Below are positions 1 to 57,541 of a stretch of DNA of 64,000 nucleotides, one piece after another. Numbering within the stretch: position 1 is the first letter of the stretch; each line of letters begins with the position of its first letter. The stretch is from Paratrimastix pyriformis (lineage: Eukaryota > Preaxostyla > Paratrimastigidae), in NCBI GenBank assembly GCA_027972325.1, contig JAPMOS010000005.1, forward strand, positions 62,001 through 126,000, written 5' to 3'. Under the pieces are notes generated by a model. That model saw nothing but the letters and a program-made list of their open reading frames with translations. It was not told where the DNA came from and did not search any database. A program made the position numbers and the translations under genes.

Positions 1-22
1 CCCAGGGCAGGGCAGGCAGGGC

Positions 23-54
<32 letters not shown>

Positions 55-1938
55 GGGTGCGGACCGCTGCTGGAGGGGCGGCTGAGCGCAGAGGAGCTGC
101 AGGACGGAGTTCATGTAGCACCTGCAGGCCCCGTCCAACGCACGGGTGGCGACGTGACAGAGACGATGAGAGCAGTCCCGAAGCGAAGGCGGCAGGAAGA
201 TGAGGGCGGCGGGCGAGAGGGGGCAGAGATGAAGTGGGATGAGGCGGGGCGAGGTGGCGGGGCGAGGTGGGCAGGGCGGACGTGTTGCCCAGGTTGACCA
301 GGCCCGTGTGGCCGGGGCCGTAGAGCGGCTCGAGCCGCTGGCCGCCCTCGAGGACCGAGTCGCTGATGAGCAGGTTCAGGTTCTGCTCCAGCTCCTGCGC
401 CCCCCAAAGTTGTGCCGTGCCCAGCGAAGGGATGGGTGCGGGTCGAAGGGGACGAGCTGCGGGCAGGGGCGGCGGGGCAGGGGCGGCGGGGCAGGGGCGG
501 CGGGGCAGGGGCGGGCAGGGGCGGCGGGGCAGGGGGCGGACCATCTCGGCGATGGAGGCCTCCGTCTTGCGCTGGGTCTGGACGTTGATCCCGCACCGAG
601 CCAGGTGGGCCCCCAGGGCCGGGTCGACGACGAGCTGGTCGCAGGCGTAGCAGTTCACATCTGCGGTCAGCCCGCGGGGGATGCGTCCCGTGAGCCCCCC
701 ACCCTGGCACAGCCCGAGGGAAGGCGGGCGAGGCGGGCAGGGACAGAGGGAAGGGTGGTGGGAGGGTGGGATGATGGAGGCCGAGCGGACCGGCGTGGCC
801 GTCGGGGGTGATGGTGCCCAGCTTGACCACCAGCGGGTGGCCCATCTGGCGGAAGTGCTCCACCGCGTGCTCGTTGCCGCCCGTTCCGTCGTAGTTCCGC
901 CGCCCGCACCTGCAGCAAAACAGCCGCCAGACATGAGGAGCCGTGCGACCGAGCGGCACGGCGGGTGCGGGGAAAGGCGGGCCGGGGCGGACCCGAGATG
1001 GCCGCAGGTGAGGCACAGCCAGAGGTTCTGGTTCAGCTCGCACTCCCCGCAGTGGCTCAGGGCTGCGCCCGCACCCAGCGCCAAGCACCGACGGGGTGAA
1101 TGAGCACGGTGCGGGAGCGCAGTGGGACGGTGGGGGGCGAGGGCGAGGGCGAGGGCGAAGGGGCGCGGCACTGACCCTGGGCGGGCAGGGCCTGCAGATC
1201 GGCCAGCTGCACGAGGCCGGTCGAGTGGCGGCACGGGACCACCTGAGCTTCCCAGCTGGCCACGGCCTGCTTGGTGGTCTCGCTCTGGGCATCCAGCACC
1301 GCCTTGGCCACGACCTCCAGCTGCGGCGGAATATACAAAGGCTGGAACCCGGGCGGACGGACCTCGGGTGTCGAGGGAAGGGGAACAGCCTCACCTGGAC
1401 GGCAGGAGAAGCATTGCATCTGATGGTGAACCACAAGTTCGGTCATATCGTCCGAAAAACCTCCCGGGAGCCCAATAGCAACCCGGTTGGGGGCGCCCTG
1501 ATCCTGTGGCGGCGCATATCGTGAGGAAGGAAGGAGAAGCCAGAGCAACTGTCGACCTTTTTGGGAACGTGCTCGTGGTGAATGTTGAGGAAAACGGCAT
1601 GGTTGCGCTTGTGGGCGTGAAGAATAGCATGTTGCTTGCAGAAACAGTTGAAACATGACATGCACACGTTGATTCCCTCGGGAGAATCCTAGGATCAGAA
1701 TGGAAAGTGTATGATCCAAAAAAAAGCATCTGCGAACCGGATTCTCGTAGCAAAGGACGCACTCGTCTTTGTAGACCGGAGTTCCCTCGAAAGGAGGCAG
1801 CAAATGATGTGCATGTGAGCAAGAAACTGATGCCATCGAGTAGACTGAAAAAACCAAATAGATGATGAGCGGATGGCGACAGGAGAGTGGCGGCGCAGAC
1901 AGCGAATATAGCTGGCAACCCCGGGAGATGGTTCTCAT
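1..1938 (-). CDS. USP5: USP5/UBP14-like ubiquitin C-terminal hydrolase (isopeptidase T), N-terminal part; 3' end outside window
   Basis: Deubiquitinase of the isopeptidase T family, which disassembles free polyubiquitin chains in cytosol and nucleus. Spliced exons match the family in order: the variant zinc finger start ([14 protein letters not shown], then [19 protein letters not shown]), VAIGLPGGF, a WEAQV helix, the ZnF-UBP ([17 protein letters not shown], then [19 protein letters not shown] and [12 protein letters not shown]), and the USP Cys box [15 protein letters not shown]. The catalytic Cys codon lies at 118-120 and an intron splits the box just before it. Intron starts (first base, sense) are near 1736, 1170, 992, 790, 541 and 64: GTTCGC, GTCAGT, then GTCCGC four times. 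The last intron runs off the left edge through a poly-C tract. The start is uncertain: 1938 is the first in-frame Met, 1836 is another, and a short upstream exon is possible. Family assignment is firm. Confidence 0.92.
23..48. repeat. Homopolymer run of 26 G (poly-C in sense)
   Basis: Lies in a USP5 intron. Similar runs of 20-33 occur at 16978-17004, 26413-26444, 40785-40810, 53455-53484, 54508-54538 and 57509-57541, all in introns by my reading. Most are poly-C on the sense strand; 40308-40328 is poly-G in sense. Confidence 0.9.
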
Positions 1939-2333
1939 CCGGCAATGAGCTTCCGGCTCAACTCCCTGCAGTCACCCAAGGGAAAATGATTCCCCTATTC
2001 CTGCCAAAAATCTCTCAGGTTGGACAGGATCTCATCTAAAACGGGAAAAAGGAAATACAATTTCAGTAACCTTGCTCGCTCCATTCTCTCCCGTCCATCA
2101 TCCTCTTCCCTCCATGACCACTTTTTTCTCCCTCCATTCCCTCCTCCTCTGTTTTTTCAGATAAATTTTCACCCGGACCAGCATGTTCATTGTGCCAATC
2201 CCCCCTGCGACTAAGTGGGTCCTTTTTCCGAAGGAAACTCATGACATCTCTGAAGGAAACTCCTGCGAGCGTCCAATCTTTTTCGGGAGCGAAACCGATA
2301 GTTACACAAACGGCTTGATGACTCGAATCCTCC
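1939..2333. other. Intergenic spacer between UFSP2-like and USP5-like genes
   Basis: About 395 bp, richer in A+T than the genes. It must hold the 3' end of the UFSP2-like transcript and the promoter of the USP5-like gene. A pyrimidine-rich stretch lies on the + strand near 2083-2160. I see no TATA box, no AATAAA signal and no convincing coding exon. Confidence 0.5.
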
Positions 2334-3483
2334 TCACAACGCCTTCCACCCAATGGGAGCTTCAAGGGCACAGGCCCACCACTTGGGGTTGTCATCGTGG
2401 GCAAAATCTGCCCCTTGCCGGCATCCGTTCATGAAAGTCCGGAAGAAAACCCGACACTCTTCACTCCGGACTTTGCAATCAGGGTTTGCCTTCTCAATGT
2501 GCTCGGGGGTCCAGGTATGCGGATCCATGATCAGCACCCTTGGGGGATCCAGGTCATGAGCAGAGGGGCGCAGGCCGCTCATCCCGGCCAGGACAAAGGC
2601 CTGCACCCCGTTGTCCACCATCACGACGTTCGCCCCGCCATCAGGAGCGCCACGGAAGTACTTGCCCAAACATTGCATAATCTATGGGAACATGAGCGCC
2701 AAAGACGGATGGAAAAAGGTCCAGACGATATCCCGATCGGGATCAGGTGCATCGACGTTTGGAGTCCGCCCGCGCTGGGCGAGAGGCACCTCTAAGACAG
2801 TGGCGTCAAGCGAGATACTTGGATGCATGGCACTCCGATTCGCATTTCTCAACCAAGCACCAACGAGGACGGGGTCGAACCATGCCTTGGGGTGTCCTGC
2901 AGGCACAACATGTTCGGTCGGTTGATCGGGGTTAATCAGATACTCGGCTTGGGCCTGCATTTCAGGAATGTCCGGAATGAAGGCATCGTGGGGCGGATGC
3001 GCAAGGTTGTAAGTACTAAAGCTCGTCAGACAAAATTCAATGTGGCAAAGAGTGAGACCTCAACATTGTTTGTCCGCACCGATAAGCGCACCCCCATCCT
3101 GCATCGTCGATGGTGCTGCAGAGGTTCTATGAGAAGTCCGTGGAAAGTGCAGGGCAGACCTGCAATAGTGATACCAACAAGCCCCATTCGTTGGGACAGA
3201 GTAATCGCCTTCTCTCCGCGCTGCTGCATCATTTTTGAAGAGGATCTGTTTGAGGTCGGCTTGTGAGAAAAAAACAGTGCCCTCTGCCATTCCTGTCAAC
3301 GGCGACGGCTGGATCGTGTTCTGCTCGGGGGAGGATATCCGTTATTCCTGGGTGCCGCCGGCATCTCGTTAGAGCGGCCCGAACCACCGCCCACTCCCGT
3401 CGTAAAAAGGACAGTCGAATCAACTCATCTTCGGGAACGGTAACAAAATCGGCACAGGTCAAAAAGTCTTCGCAAACGATCAC
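2334..3483 (-). CDS. UFSP2: UFSP2-like UFM1-specific cysteine protease (peptidase family C78)
   Basis: UFM1-specific protease, which matures UFM1 and removes it from substrates. The decisive region is WYHYC|STIDDAGWGCAYR, seen once the 44-base intron 3159-3116 (GTCTGC...CTGCAG) is removed; it parallels the YHY...DDNGWGCAYRSLQT block of animal UFSP2. The nucleophile Cys codon is 3088-3090. The second catalytic block, VLIMDPHTW, has its Asp-Pro-His codons at 2525-2517, the C78 family's DPH motif. The spacing of about 150-160 residues fits UFSP2 better than ATG4, which shares similar motifs. The first exon probably starts MIVCEDFLTC at 3483, but its splice to the exon holding GTVFFSQADLKQ is not resolved. 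The C-terminus KWWACALEAPIGWKAL is read through without an intron. The N-terminus is short compared with animal UFSP2. Confidence 0.8.
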
Positions 3484-3696
3484 TTAAATACGAGTCGGAA
3501 AAGAAGAAAGAAAGGAAAAACAAACAACAAGACAGTCAGATGAGTATGAACGAAAGTCATACATCAAAAAAGAACAAGTCGGGAGGAACGATCATACGGA
3601 CTGATAAATCAAAAAGAATATTAATAGAGCCGCAAAACCGAACGCTCCAAATCAAAGAAAGGTGACCGAGATGGCTCATGTTGCACGCTCGATTGC
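3484..3696. other. AT-richer spacer between giant gene 3' end and UFSP2-like gene
   Basis: About 213 bp of clearly lower GC than the genes on either side. It should contain the 3' UTR of the giant minus-strand gene and the promoter of the UFSP2-like gene. No AATAAA hexamer on the sense strand, no TATA box and no ORF that I can support. Confidence 0.5.
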
Positions 3697-49931
<46,235 letters not shown>

Positions 49932-50017
49932 TTGGCGCTCTTGCCCGGGCGTCACAGTCGCCGGGCGTCCATCAAGCTCAAGCGCCTTGGGAGGCCCAAG
50001 GCTTGGCGTGACCAGAA
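49932..50017. promoter_or_regulatory. 86-bp divergent promoter between the giant gene and the plus-strand giant
   Basis: The two ATGs (49931 minus, 50018 plus) are only 86 bp apart, so 5' UTRs and both promoters must fit here or overlap coding sequence. It holds a perfect inverted repeat GCCTTGGG-AGG-CCCAAGGC (49984-50002) and two direct copies of CCGGGCGTC 16 bases apart (near 49946 and 49962). There is no TATA box. Shared control of the two surface proteins is a natural inference. Confidence 0.6.
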
Positions 50018-52087
50018 ATGTTTTTCCTGCGGCCCCTCTTCATCACACTGGCATTTGGGTGTGCTTTTTTTGTTGCTGCAACTCCCACCGAACTCACATG
50101 GGACGCGTCCTACCCTGCCGCCGTCTCCAACTTCGACGCGAGTCCTGTCAGCGACGGGTTTTACTTGTATTTAGTGTCCCCTGCACAATCAAATGACATT
50201 GTGCGTTATCGATTGCTCGATCCTTTCCTGCTTCATGATACACCCTGGGAGAAGCATACGCTCTTGGACGAGAGTGCCAAATTTTTCGGCGGGTGCTTCG
50301 ATGGCAGGTTTGTCACGCGTGTTTTTATTGAGCATTTCGAGGGACCTTGTTTCAGGTACGTGTATGTCTCGGTGCAACTGACCGGGGGAACCTCCTCCCG
50401 GCTGTACTACTTCGACACGAGCAAGCCCTTCGACTCCGTCTCTGGACCAACTGGGTGGGGCTACACGGAGACACCCATCGCCTCCCAGGCATGCCTTTCC
50501 CTGGGCGGGCAGCTCTACCTCGCTGCCTATTCCGGCGACGACCTCGAAGTGTGGCGCTGTGCCGGCGGCCCCAGCTGCGGCGGCTCCTCGGCGGCTGAGC
50601 CCGTGCGGCTCACCACGACGGGCGGTATTCGGAATGTGTATCTCACGCAAGGGCCGCCTTCAACCTCTCTCTATGTCACAGCGTCTGTACAATCCCCGGG
50701 GGGTCCGTCTCACCCTGCCTTCCATGCTCAGGGAGGACGGGTGCATCTTCCGGTATGCCACCGATTGGTCCTTCGTTGCCGAGTCCTTCCTCCTGCTCAA
50801 GCCAGGCGGTGCGACGTTCCGCTGGCAGATTATGAACCTCGGGGGAGGCCTGGAGAAGGGCGGGAACTTGTTTTGGTTGGCCACGGCCACCGATGTCGAC
50901 GGGATGAGCGTCTCTCTGCTGCTCCGGTACAGCCACACTTCCAGCCCCGGCTTCGAGTGGTGGGCCCGCCAGTACGACCTCCTCCCTGGCGCGAATTCCC
51001 TGACTCTGGCCGCCGATGAGGAGCGGCTCTTCGTGGGCATCCCGACCGGCTCCTACATCCGGCTCGACGATTTCTCCCTCGGGTCCTCATCGGGCCCCTT
51101 GGCCGGGGTGATCACGCGGCCTTTCTACGCGCGCCCCTGCGTGTTCTTCGTCCCCTCACCGGTCCGCGCCCCAGTGAGTGAGCGCGAGAACATGCCGCGC
51201 ATTGGCAAGGGTGCAGGCGTCAAGTCCAAGAAATGAAAGAACGGCTCCTCTCCATTCCGGAGGAAGCCCCCTGGCCAAACGACCCGGCCGGTGCTTGGAG
51301 GCTGGTGGCGGGTGATGACCGACCCGGTTGGTTCCTCAGCGACGGTCTCTCCTCCCCCCATCCCTCCCAGTACGATGTTCCCAACCCCATGGCCCGTGCC
51401 TGCTGGTCGGACCCCTGTGGCGCCAACGCCATCGTCCCGGGCAGCCTCGTTCTTGGTCTGCCGTCAACCCCCGTCGCCCAGCTCTCCACCCACTCGTCCG
51501 CCTGCGCTCACCCGATCCCCACACCAGAGGGCGGCGCCAAGCTTGCCACCACGACGGCCGTTGTATCCTGGCGGGACTTCTCCGTGCCCTGCGGGGCGCT
51601 GGCCTACCAGATCCAGGTGGCCACGGGTGGCGGCCCCCCGTGGGTCTCCCAGGGCAATACGGTGGCAGCCCCCTGGGAGCCCATCACCGACATCGAGGTG
51701 CCCCTCTGGGCTGATGCCACCCCGCCGGCCGGCGCGGAGGCCGAGGTGAGCGTCGTCATGCACGTCCGTGCTTCTTCACTACTGGATTGTTGCTCCGACC
51801 CCCCCCCCCCCCCCACGCACACACCCCACCACCCACCACCTTCCCTCCCTCATACCCTCCGCTCCTCCTGGCGGGTGCGGGCGCCGCAGCGGACGTACGG
51901 GGACACGATCACCCCTGTGCAGGTCACGGTGCGGGTGGTGTACGACGGGACGGCCCCGATGGTGGCCGGGGCGCCCATGATGGCCGCCTTCTCGCAGCAG
52001 CGCCAAGTCTACTACGCCACCAGCCCATGGCTCGGGGTCCGCCCGCACCCCGTTCGCGATGGTGATGAGAGGATGATTGGATGATGA

Positions 52088-52119
<32 letters not shown>

Positions 52120-53453
52120 CTGGTGGTGGTGCTGGTGGTGGTGGTGATGATGATGATGATGAGGATGATGAGGATGATGAGGATGAGGATGAGGATGAGG
52201 ATGAGGATGAGGATGAGGATGAGGATGAAGGTGATGATGATTGGATGATGATGATGGTGGTGGTGGTGGTGGTGATGGTGGTGTTCTTGGCGATGATGTT
52301 GATTGATGATGATGTTGATGAGGATGATCTCCGGGACGATGAGAGAAACAGGCAGTGTGTTTGCGAGAGGATGATGATCGTGTGATCTGGGGACGGGTGG
52401 GTGGGGGGCGGGCTGGGCGGCAGCTGGAGGGCATCACGGCCAGCGACCCCCAGAGCGCCCTCGACCACTTCGAGGTGGGTCTCCCCGACGGTCCGCCGCC
52501 GCTTCTTTCAAGAGAGAAGAGTTTTTGGGAAGGTCCCATATTTTTCTGGGCACTGGGGGGGCTGACCTCCCGGCACATCCTGCTGCTGCGGGGAAGGCGA
52601 GGCCTACGGTTAGGTTTAGGGTTGTGCCAAACCTTGTTGTCGTAAGGAAACCTATCTGAAGGCATGTCAGCCTCGTCTGTCCCGGCGTCATGGCTATCCG
52701 GGCAAGGTGCGATTCCGAGCTGGGGCTGTGCGGGTGCTGCTGGCGGGTGCGGGTGCGGGTGCGGGTGCGGGTGCGGGTGCGGGTGCGTTCAAGATGTGCT
52801 GCTGGGAACACCCGGCCGCAAATCCACAATGGCCATTTCAACCCTTCGAAATGAGATCCCCGCGCCCCATCCCGGTTTCTTCTTCTTTGGGTGGGGTGGG
52901 TGGGTGGGTGGTGGTGGTGGGGGGGGGGGGGTTGTCTCTGGCGTCGGGCAGACGCGTACAACAACTACACCTCCATCGGGAGCGCCAACTGCACGGTGCT
53001 CGCCAACAGCTCTTCGGCCGACTGCACCAACCCGCCGCCCTCGTTGTCGTGGGGCCCCCGGTGCCGACTGTGCCCCGCGCACCCATGGTGCTGCACGCTG
53101 GTCCTCGAGGGCGGCCCCTGGCCGAGGGGTCCGCGTCACGGTGGGCCCAGAACAGGCACGGCCTCTACTCCAGCCCGGCCCTGTTCCCCATGGCCATCGC
53201 CACCCAGCCGCCCACCGGTCCGCCACCGCCAACCCCGACCCTCCCGCCACCGCCACCGCCACGCCACCGCCACCGCCACCGCCACCGCATCTCCTCCGGC
53301 CTTCACTGAGCGGGGGCTCGTGTCCATGGGGCAGTCTCGGAGCTGCGGCTGTGGCCGTACACCGGGGAGAACAACAACTTCATGGCCCGTTGGGCGTTCG
53401 CCGGCTCCCCCGACGAGGTCGCCTACGCTGGGTCCGCCTCCTTCCCCATCCCC

Positions 53454-53487
<34 letters not shown>

Positions 53488-54504
53488 CTCCGACTGCACT
53501 TTCACCTCCCTTGGCCTGGGCAGGTGGGCCCTTGGCGTGACGGAGAGCCCCGTGGCCGACTGGGCCGCCTTCCAGCCCTTCGCCAGCAGCGACAGCGGGG
53601 CCCCCGGCGAATACCACACCCTGACCCTCGCCCCCGGGGCCGCCCCGCTGGTCGAGGGGACGCCCTACTTCATGGTCTGCTCCACTCATGCGGGCCGGGG
53701 GGCCGGCCGCCCTGGGTCCGGCGATCGTCTTCTCACTGACCGGTCTGTGCCCTTGGTGGCGATGGTGGTGGGTGGTGGGGGTGGTGGCGTGTGGCCGGGT
53801 GGGACTGGTCGGGGGGCAGACCGTCATGGTGCGGAACTACGCGGGGCTGCACACGACCCGGGTCGAGGGCCCCCTCCGGCTGGACACGACCAGCCCCATC
53901 GCCGACCCGGGCGCCACCGTCAAGTACAACTCGCCCGTCACCGTCCACTGCTTCGCCGGCTCCCGCGTCTGTCGCCGCCCCCACTCGCCCCACCTTCCAC
54001 CCCCTCACCGTCATCACCCACCCACCCCCATCTCCAGTACGAGTGCTACCAGGGGGTCGCCCAGACGAACGTCACCTGGAGCGGCCTGCATGCGAGCTGC
54101 GCCCCGCTGGACTACTTCCTGGTGAAGCTGATCCAAGAGGCTCCGCCGCCAACCTCCGACCCGGCCACCATCCGGGTTGCCTGGTCGGAGGGCATGGCCA
54201 CGCGGTGCTCCCTCGACGGCTCCCGCTCCGGTCCGCCTCGCCACAAGCCCTGCCTCCTGCCGCGGTTGCGGGCTGCCCTCCTGCCTCCATGCTGCTGTGG
54301 CTGTGCCTCAGTGCCGCCTGCCACGGCTGCGTGCTCTCGCTGCGTCTCATCGATGCCGACCTCGGCGTGTCTCACCGGCCCTCAGATCGCGAGGTTTACC
54401 ACGTCCAGGTGGACGCCTTCAGCCAGGCCGGCCGGGTCCGCCCATCGCGCCCCCCTCCGTCCCTCCGTCTCGACGGTTCACTGCCTCGTCGTCCCCCATC
54501 ATGC

Positions 54505-54539
<35 letters not shown>

Positions 54540-57505
54540 CCCGCCTCTTCCTCCCTGCCTCATCCGCCTCATCCTCTGTCCCCTGGCAGTCTGCGACCAT
54601 TGCGGGCGTGGCTGTTCTCGTGCAATCGGAGCCGCCCACCTGCCGCGGGCTGCTCGTGCCGGGCCTGTGGGCCCTCACCAACGCCTCGGCCACGGCCTAC
54701 AGCGCCATCACCAGCCAGGTCACATTCGGCTTCGCCACGGGGCCGGGGGACCCGCTGGACGAGCCCGACATTATCCTGGCGGGCATAACACGGATCCCGC
54801 CCCGCGAGGCCGCCCCCGACGACGTCTGGTGGCACGACATCAGCCCCGCCACCGCCACCCCCACCGCCACCGCCACCGCCGGGCTCACGGGCGCCCCGCT
54901 CACCGGGCCGTACACTCTGAGGGGCCTCACCCTGGCCCCCAGCCCCGTGCCCTACTACGTCACCCGTCCGTCCGCGCGCCAGCTCTCGCCCCCCTCACTG
55001 TTCCATGCGGCCTTTGAGAGAGCGCGCAGTGCAATTGACCTGTCGCCTCCCTTCCCCGCCCTTCATTCCCCTCCAACCCTGATGGGCAGTGTGGGGCAAG
55101 ACCCACTCGGGGCTGAGCTGCTACGGCTGGTCGAACCCCCTCCTGGTCTCGGACCTGCCGCCCCTGGTGGCCCGGGCCCTGGTCGCGGTGCCCAAGTTTG
55201 TCAGCACGCCCGAGGTGCCCGTCAGCTGGGTCGAGGGGGCCTTCACCGACCCCAACGTGGGCCTGTACCAGGTGGTGTGGATGGTCACCTCGGCCGCGGG
55301 GCCGCTGGCCAACACCAGCCTGCCCTCGGAGGACTTCGCCCGGGGCAGCGCCACCCTGTCGCTCCTCGACCCTGCCCAGAACAACGGCACCTTCACCGTC
55401 ACCGTCCGCCAACGAAAAATCCATCCCCCCTGCACGCACAGCCTTCACCGCCCACCCACCTGCCCAGCCACGCACCCAGGGTCCTCTGCACTATCTGGCC
55501 CTCTCATCACTTCCTCTTTGGGTTCCGTGGCGCGGCGGGGCCGGGCAGGTGAACGTGACCAACATGGTGCGCATGTGGACGCTGGTCAGCTGGCCGGTGC
55601 TCCTCGAGACGACCCCGCCCATCGCCTGGGCGGCCTACCTGCTGGGCGGCAGCGGGGACTACCTCCTCTCGACAAGCACCCTCACCGCAGCCTGGTCCGC
55701 CCTGCCCCTGCCTGCCCCGCCCGCCGCGAAGCCGCCCCACCCGCCGCGAAGCCGCTCCCTGCCTTCTTCACCCGGAACCCATTTTGTGCGACTGGCGGCA
55801 TGGTTGGGCAGGGACCCCTTCCGCGATGCCCTCTCCGATATCGCCCGCTACCAGGTGTGCATCATGCCCGGCTGGGGCCCCCTCGGGACCAACGGCCAGA
55901 CCGACCCCGCCCTGGAGGAGGACGGGGCCGAGGGGGCCGCGAATGCCGACCCTGTGAGCTGCTCGGGGAACCTGAGCCCCCCCGCGGCCGGCCCGCAGCC
56001 CCGGCACACCTTCACCGGGCTGGCCCTGACCCAGGGCAGCCACTACTACCTGCGGGTCCAGGGCTGGAACGGGGCGGGCGGCTCGGCCCTGGCGCACTCG
56101 CGGTCCTTCTACGTGACGGTCACGGCGCCCCTCATCGTGGACATCAGCGACGGCTGCCCCATCGGGCACGAGGGCGGCACCCACTACCAGCCCACCAACG
56201 ACAAGTCCGTTCCCTGGGGTGGATTCCATCTGCTCCCCCACCCCCACCCCCCACTCCCCACGATCACATGGTGGTGGTGATGGCCGGGGGGTTGCGTGGG
56301 TCAGCCTGTGCCTGTGGTGGCAGTACCGCGTCGAGGACCAGGCCGACGACCCGGTGGTGGCGGTCAGCTACTCGGTGGGCACCAGCCCCGACCAGCCAGC
56401 CGACCGGATCCCCGTCACCAGCACAGGCTCCATCGCCTCTGAGGACACCATCACCGTCCCCAACGTCGGGCCCTGGACCAACGGTCTGTCTTGTTGTTGA
56501 CAATGTTGTTGACGATGATGCAAAAGACACGGCATGTTCCCTCTGATGGGAATGAGGTAATGATCCGCATCAGCGATCCGCCCATTGACCAATGACCCAC
56601 CCCGTGTCAACCCGGGTGGGCAGGGGGCCGCTACTACACGACCCTCTACGTGCGGCAGCAGTCGGGCCAGGCGAGCAACCGGACCTCGGCGTACGGCTTC
56701 CAGATCGACGCCACCCCGCCCGCCCCCGTGGGCCCCCTGCACCTGACCCGCTACGTGGGCCGCGAGCAGACTGCAGCCCTGAGCTTCGCCCCCTGGGCCG
56801 ACGTGGTGGGGGTGCGCTTCTACGGCTACCGGATCGACGGGGGCCCGCTGTCGGCCCCGAAGCCCCTGCTTCAGTGGCAGCTGGACCCGGCCGGGCTGGC
56901 CGAGGGCGACCACAGCCTGACCCTGCAGGCCACCAACATGGCCTACCTGAACGCCACCCAGGAGGCCACCCACCCCATGACGGTCGTCTGGTACGCCCCC
57001 TCAGGTCCGCACCACCTCGCCTGCCTCCCTCGCCTGCCTCCCTCGCCTGCCTCCCTCGCCTGCCTCCCTCGCCTGCCTCCCTCGCCTGCCTCCCTCGCCT
57101 GCCTCCCTCGCCTGCCTCCCTCGCCTGCCTCCCTCGTCCGCCCTCACCGCGCACCGACTTTGTGCATTGTCTCATCGACGAGTCCGGGCCCCTCGGGACG
57201 CGTCTTTGGGGGGCTGGCACAGTGACCGGGGTCTGGATGGGCCCCCACTGCCCCACCGAGGGCCACGCCTACTGGCAGCGGACGACGGACACGATCTGGG
57301 TGTGCTGGCGGTCGGTCGTCCGTGTGGGCGGCCTGGCCAACTACACGGTGACCTTGTACGCCAACCACAAGCAGATCAGCTCGGTGACGATCGACCCCGC
57401 CCAGCTGCCGGCCAGCCAGCCCTACCAGGTGGCCCTGCAGGGCCTCGGCCTGGCCGACACGACCATCGTCACTGCCGAGGGTCGGCCTCCCTCCGTCCCT
57501 CCTCC

Positions 57506-57541
<36 letters not shown>

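Noticed and set aside
3060-3299. ATG4 autophagy protease instead of UFSP2
   Set aside because: Both share a GWGC-type motif and DPH, but the YHY...DDAGWGCAYR block and the short spacing to DPH fit UFSP2.
52500-52570. Possible snRNA: T-run near 52540 resembling an Sm site
   Set aside because: No matching stem-loops or conserved U-snRNA motif nearby; it is within an intron.
52605-52650. Chromosome end or telomere
   Set aside because: Only a few degenerate units, inside a gene, with coding sequence on both sides.
57016-57140. Regular repeats that might suggest a CRISPR array
   Set aside because: Units are contiguous 13-mers without spacers, in a eukaryotic intron.
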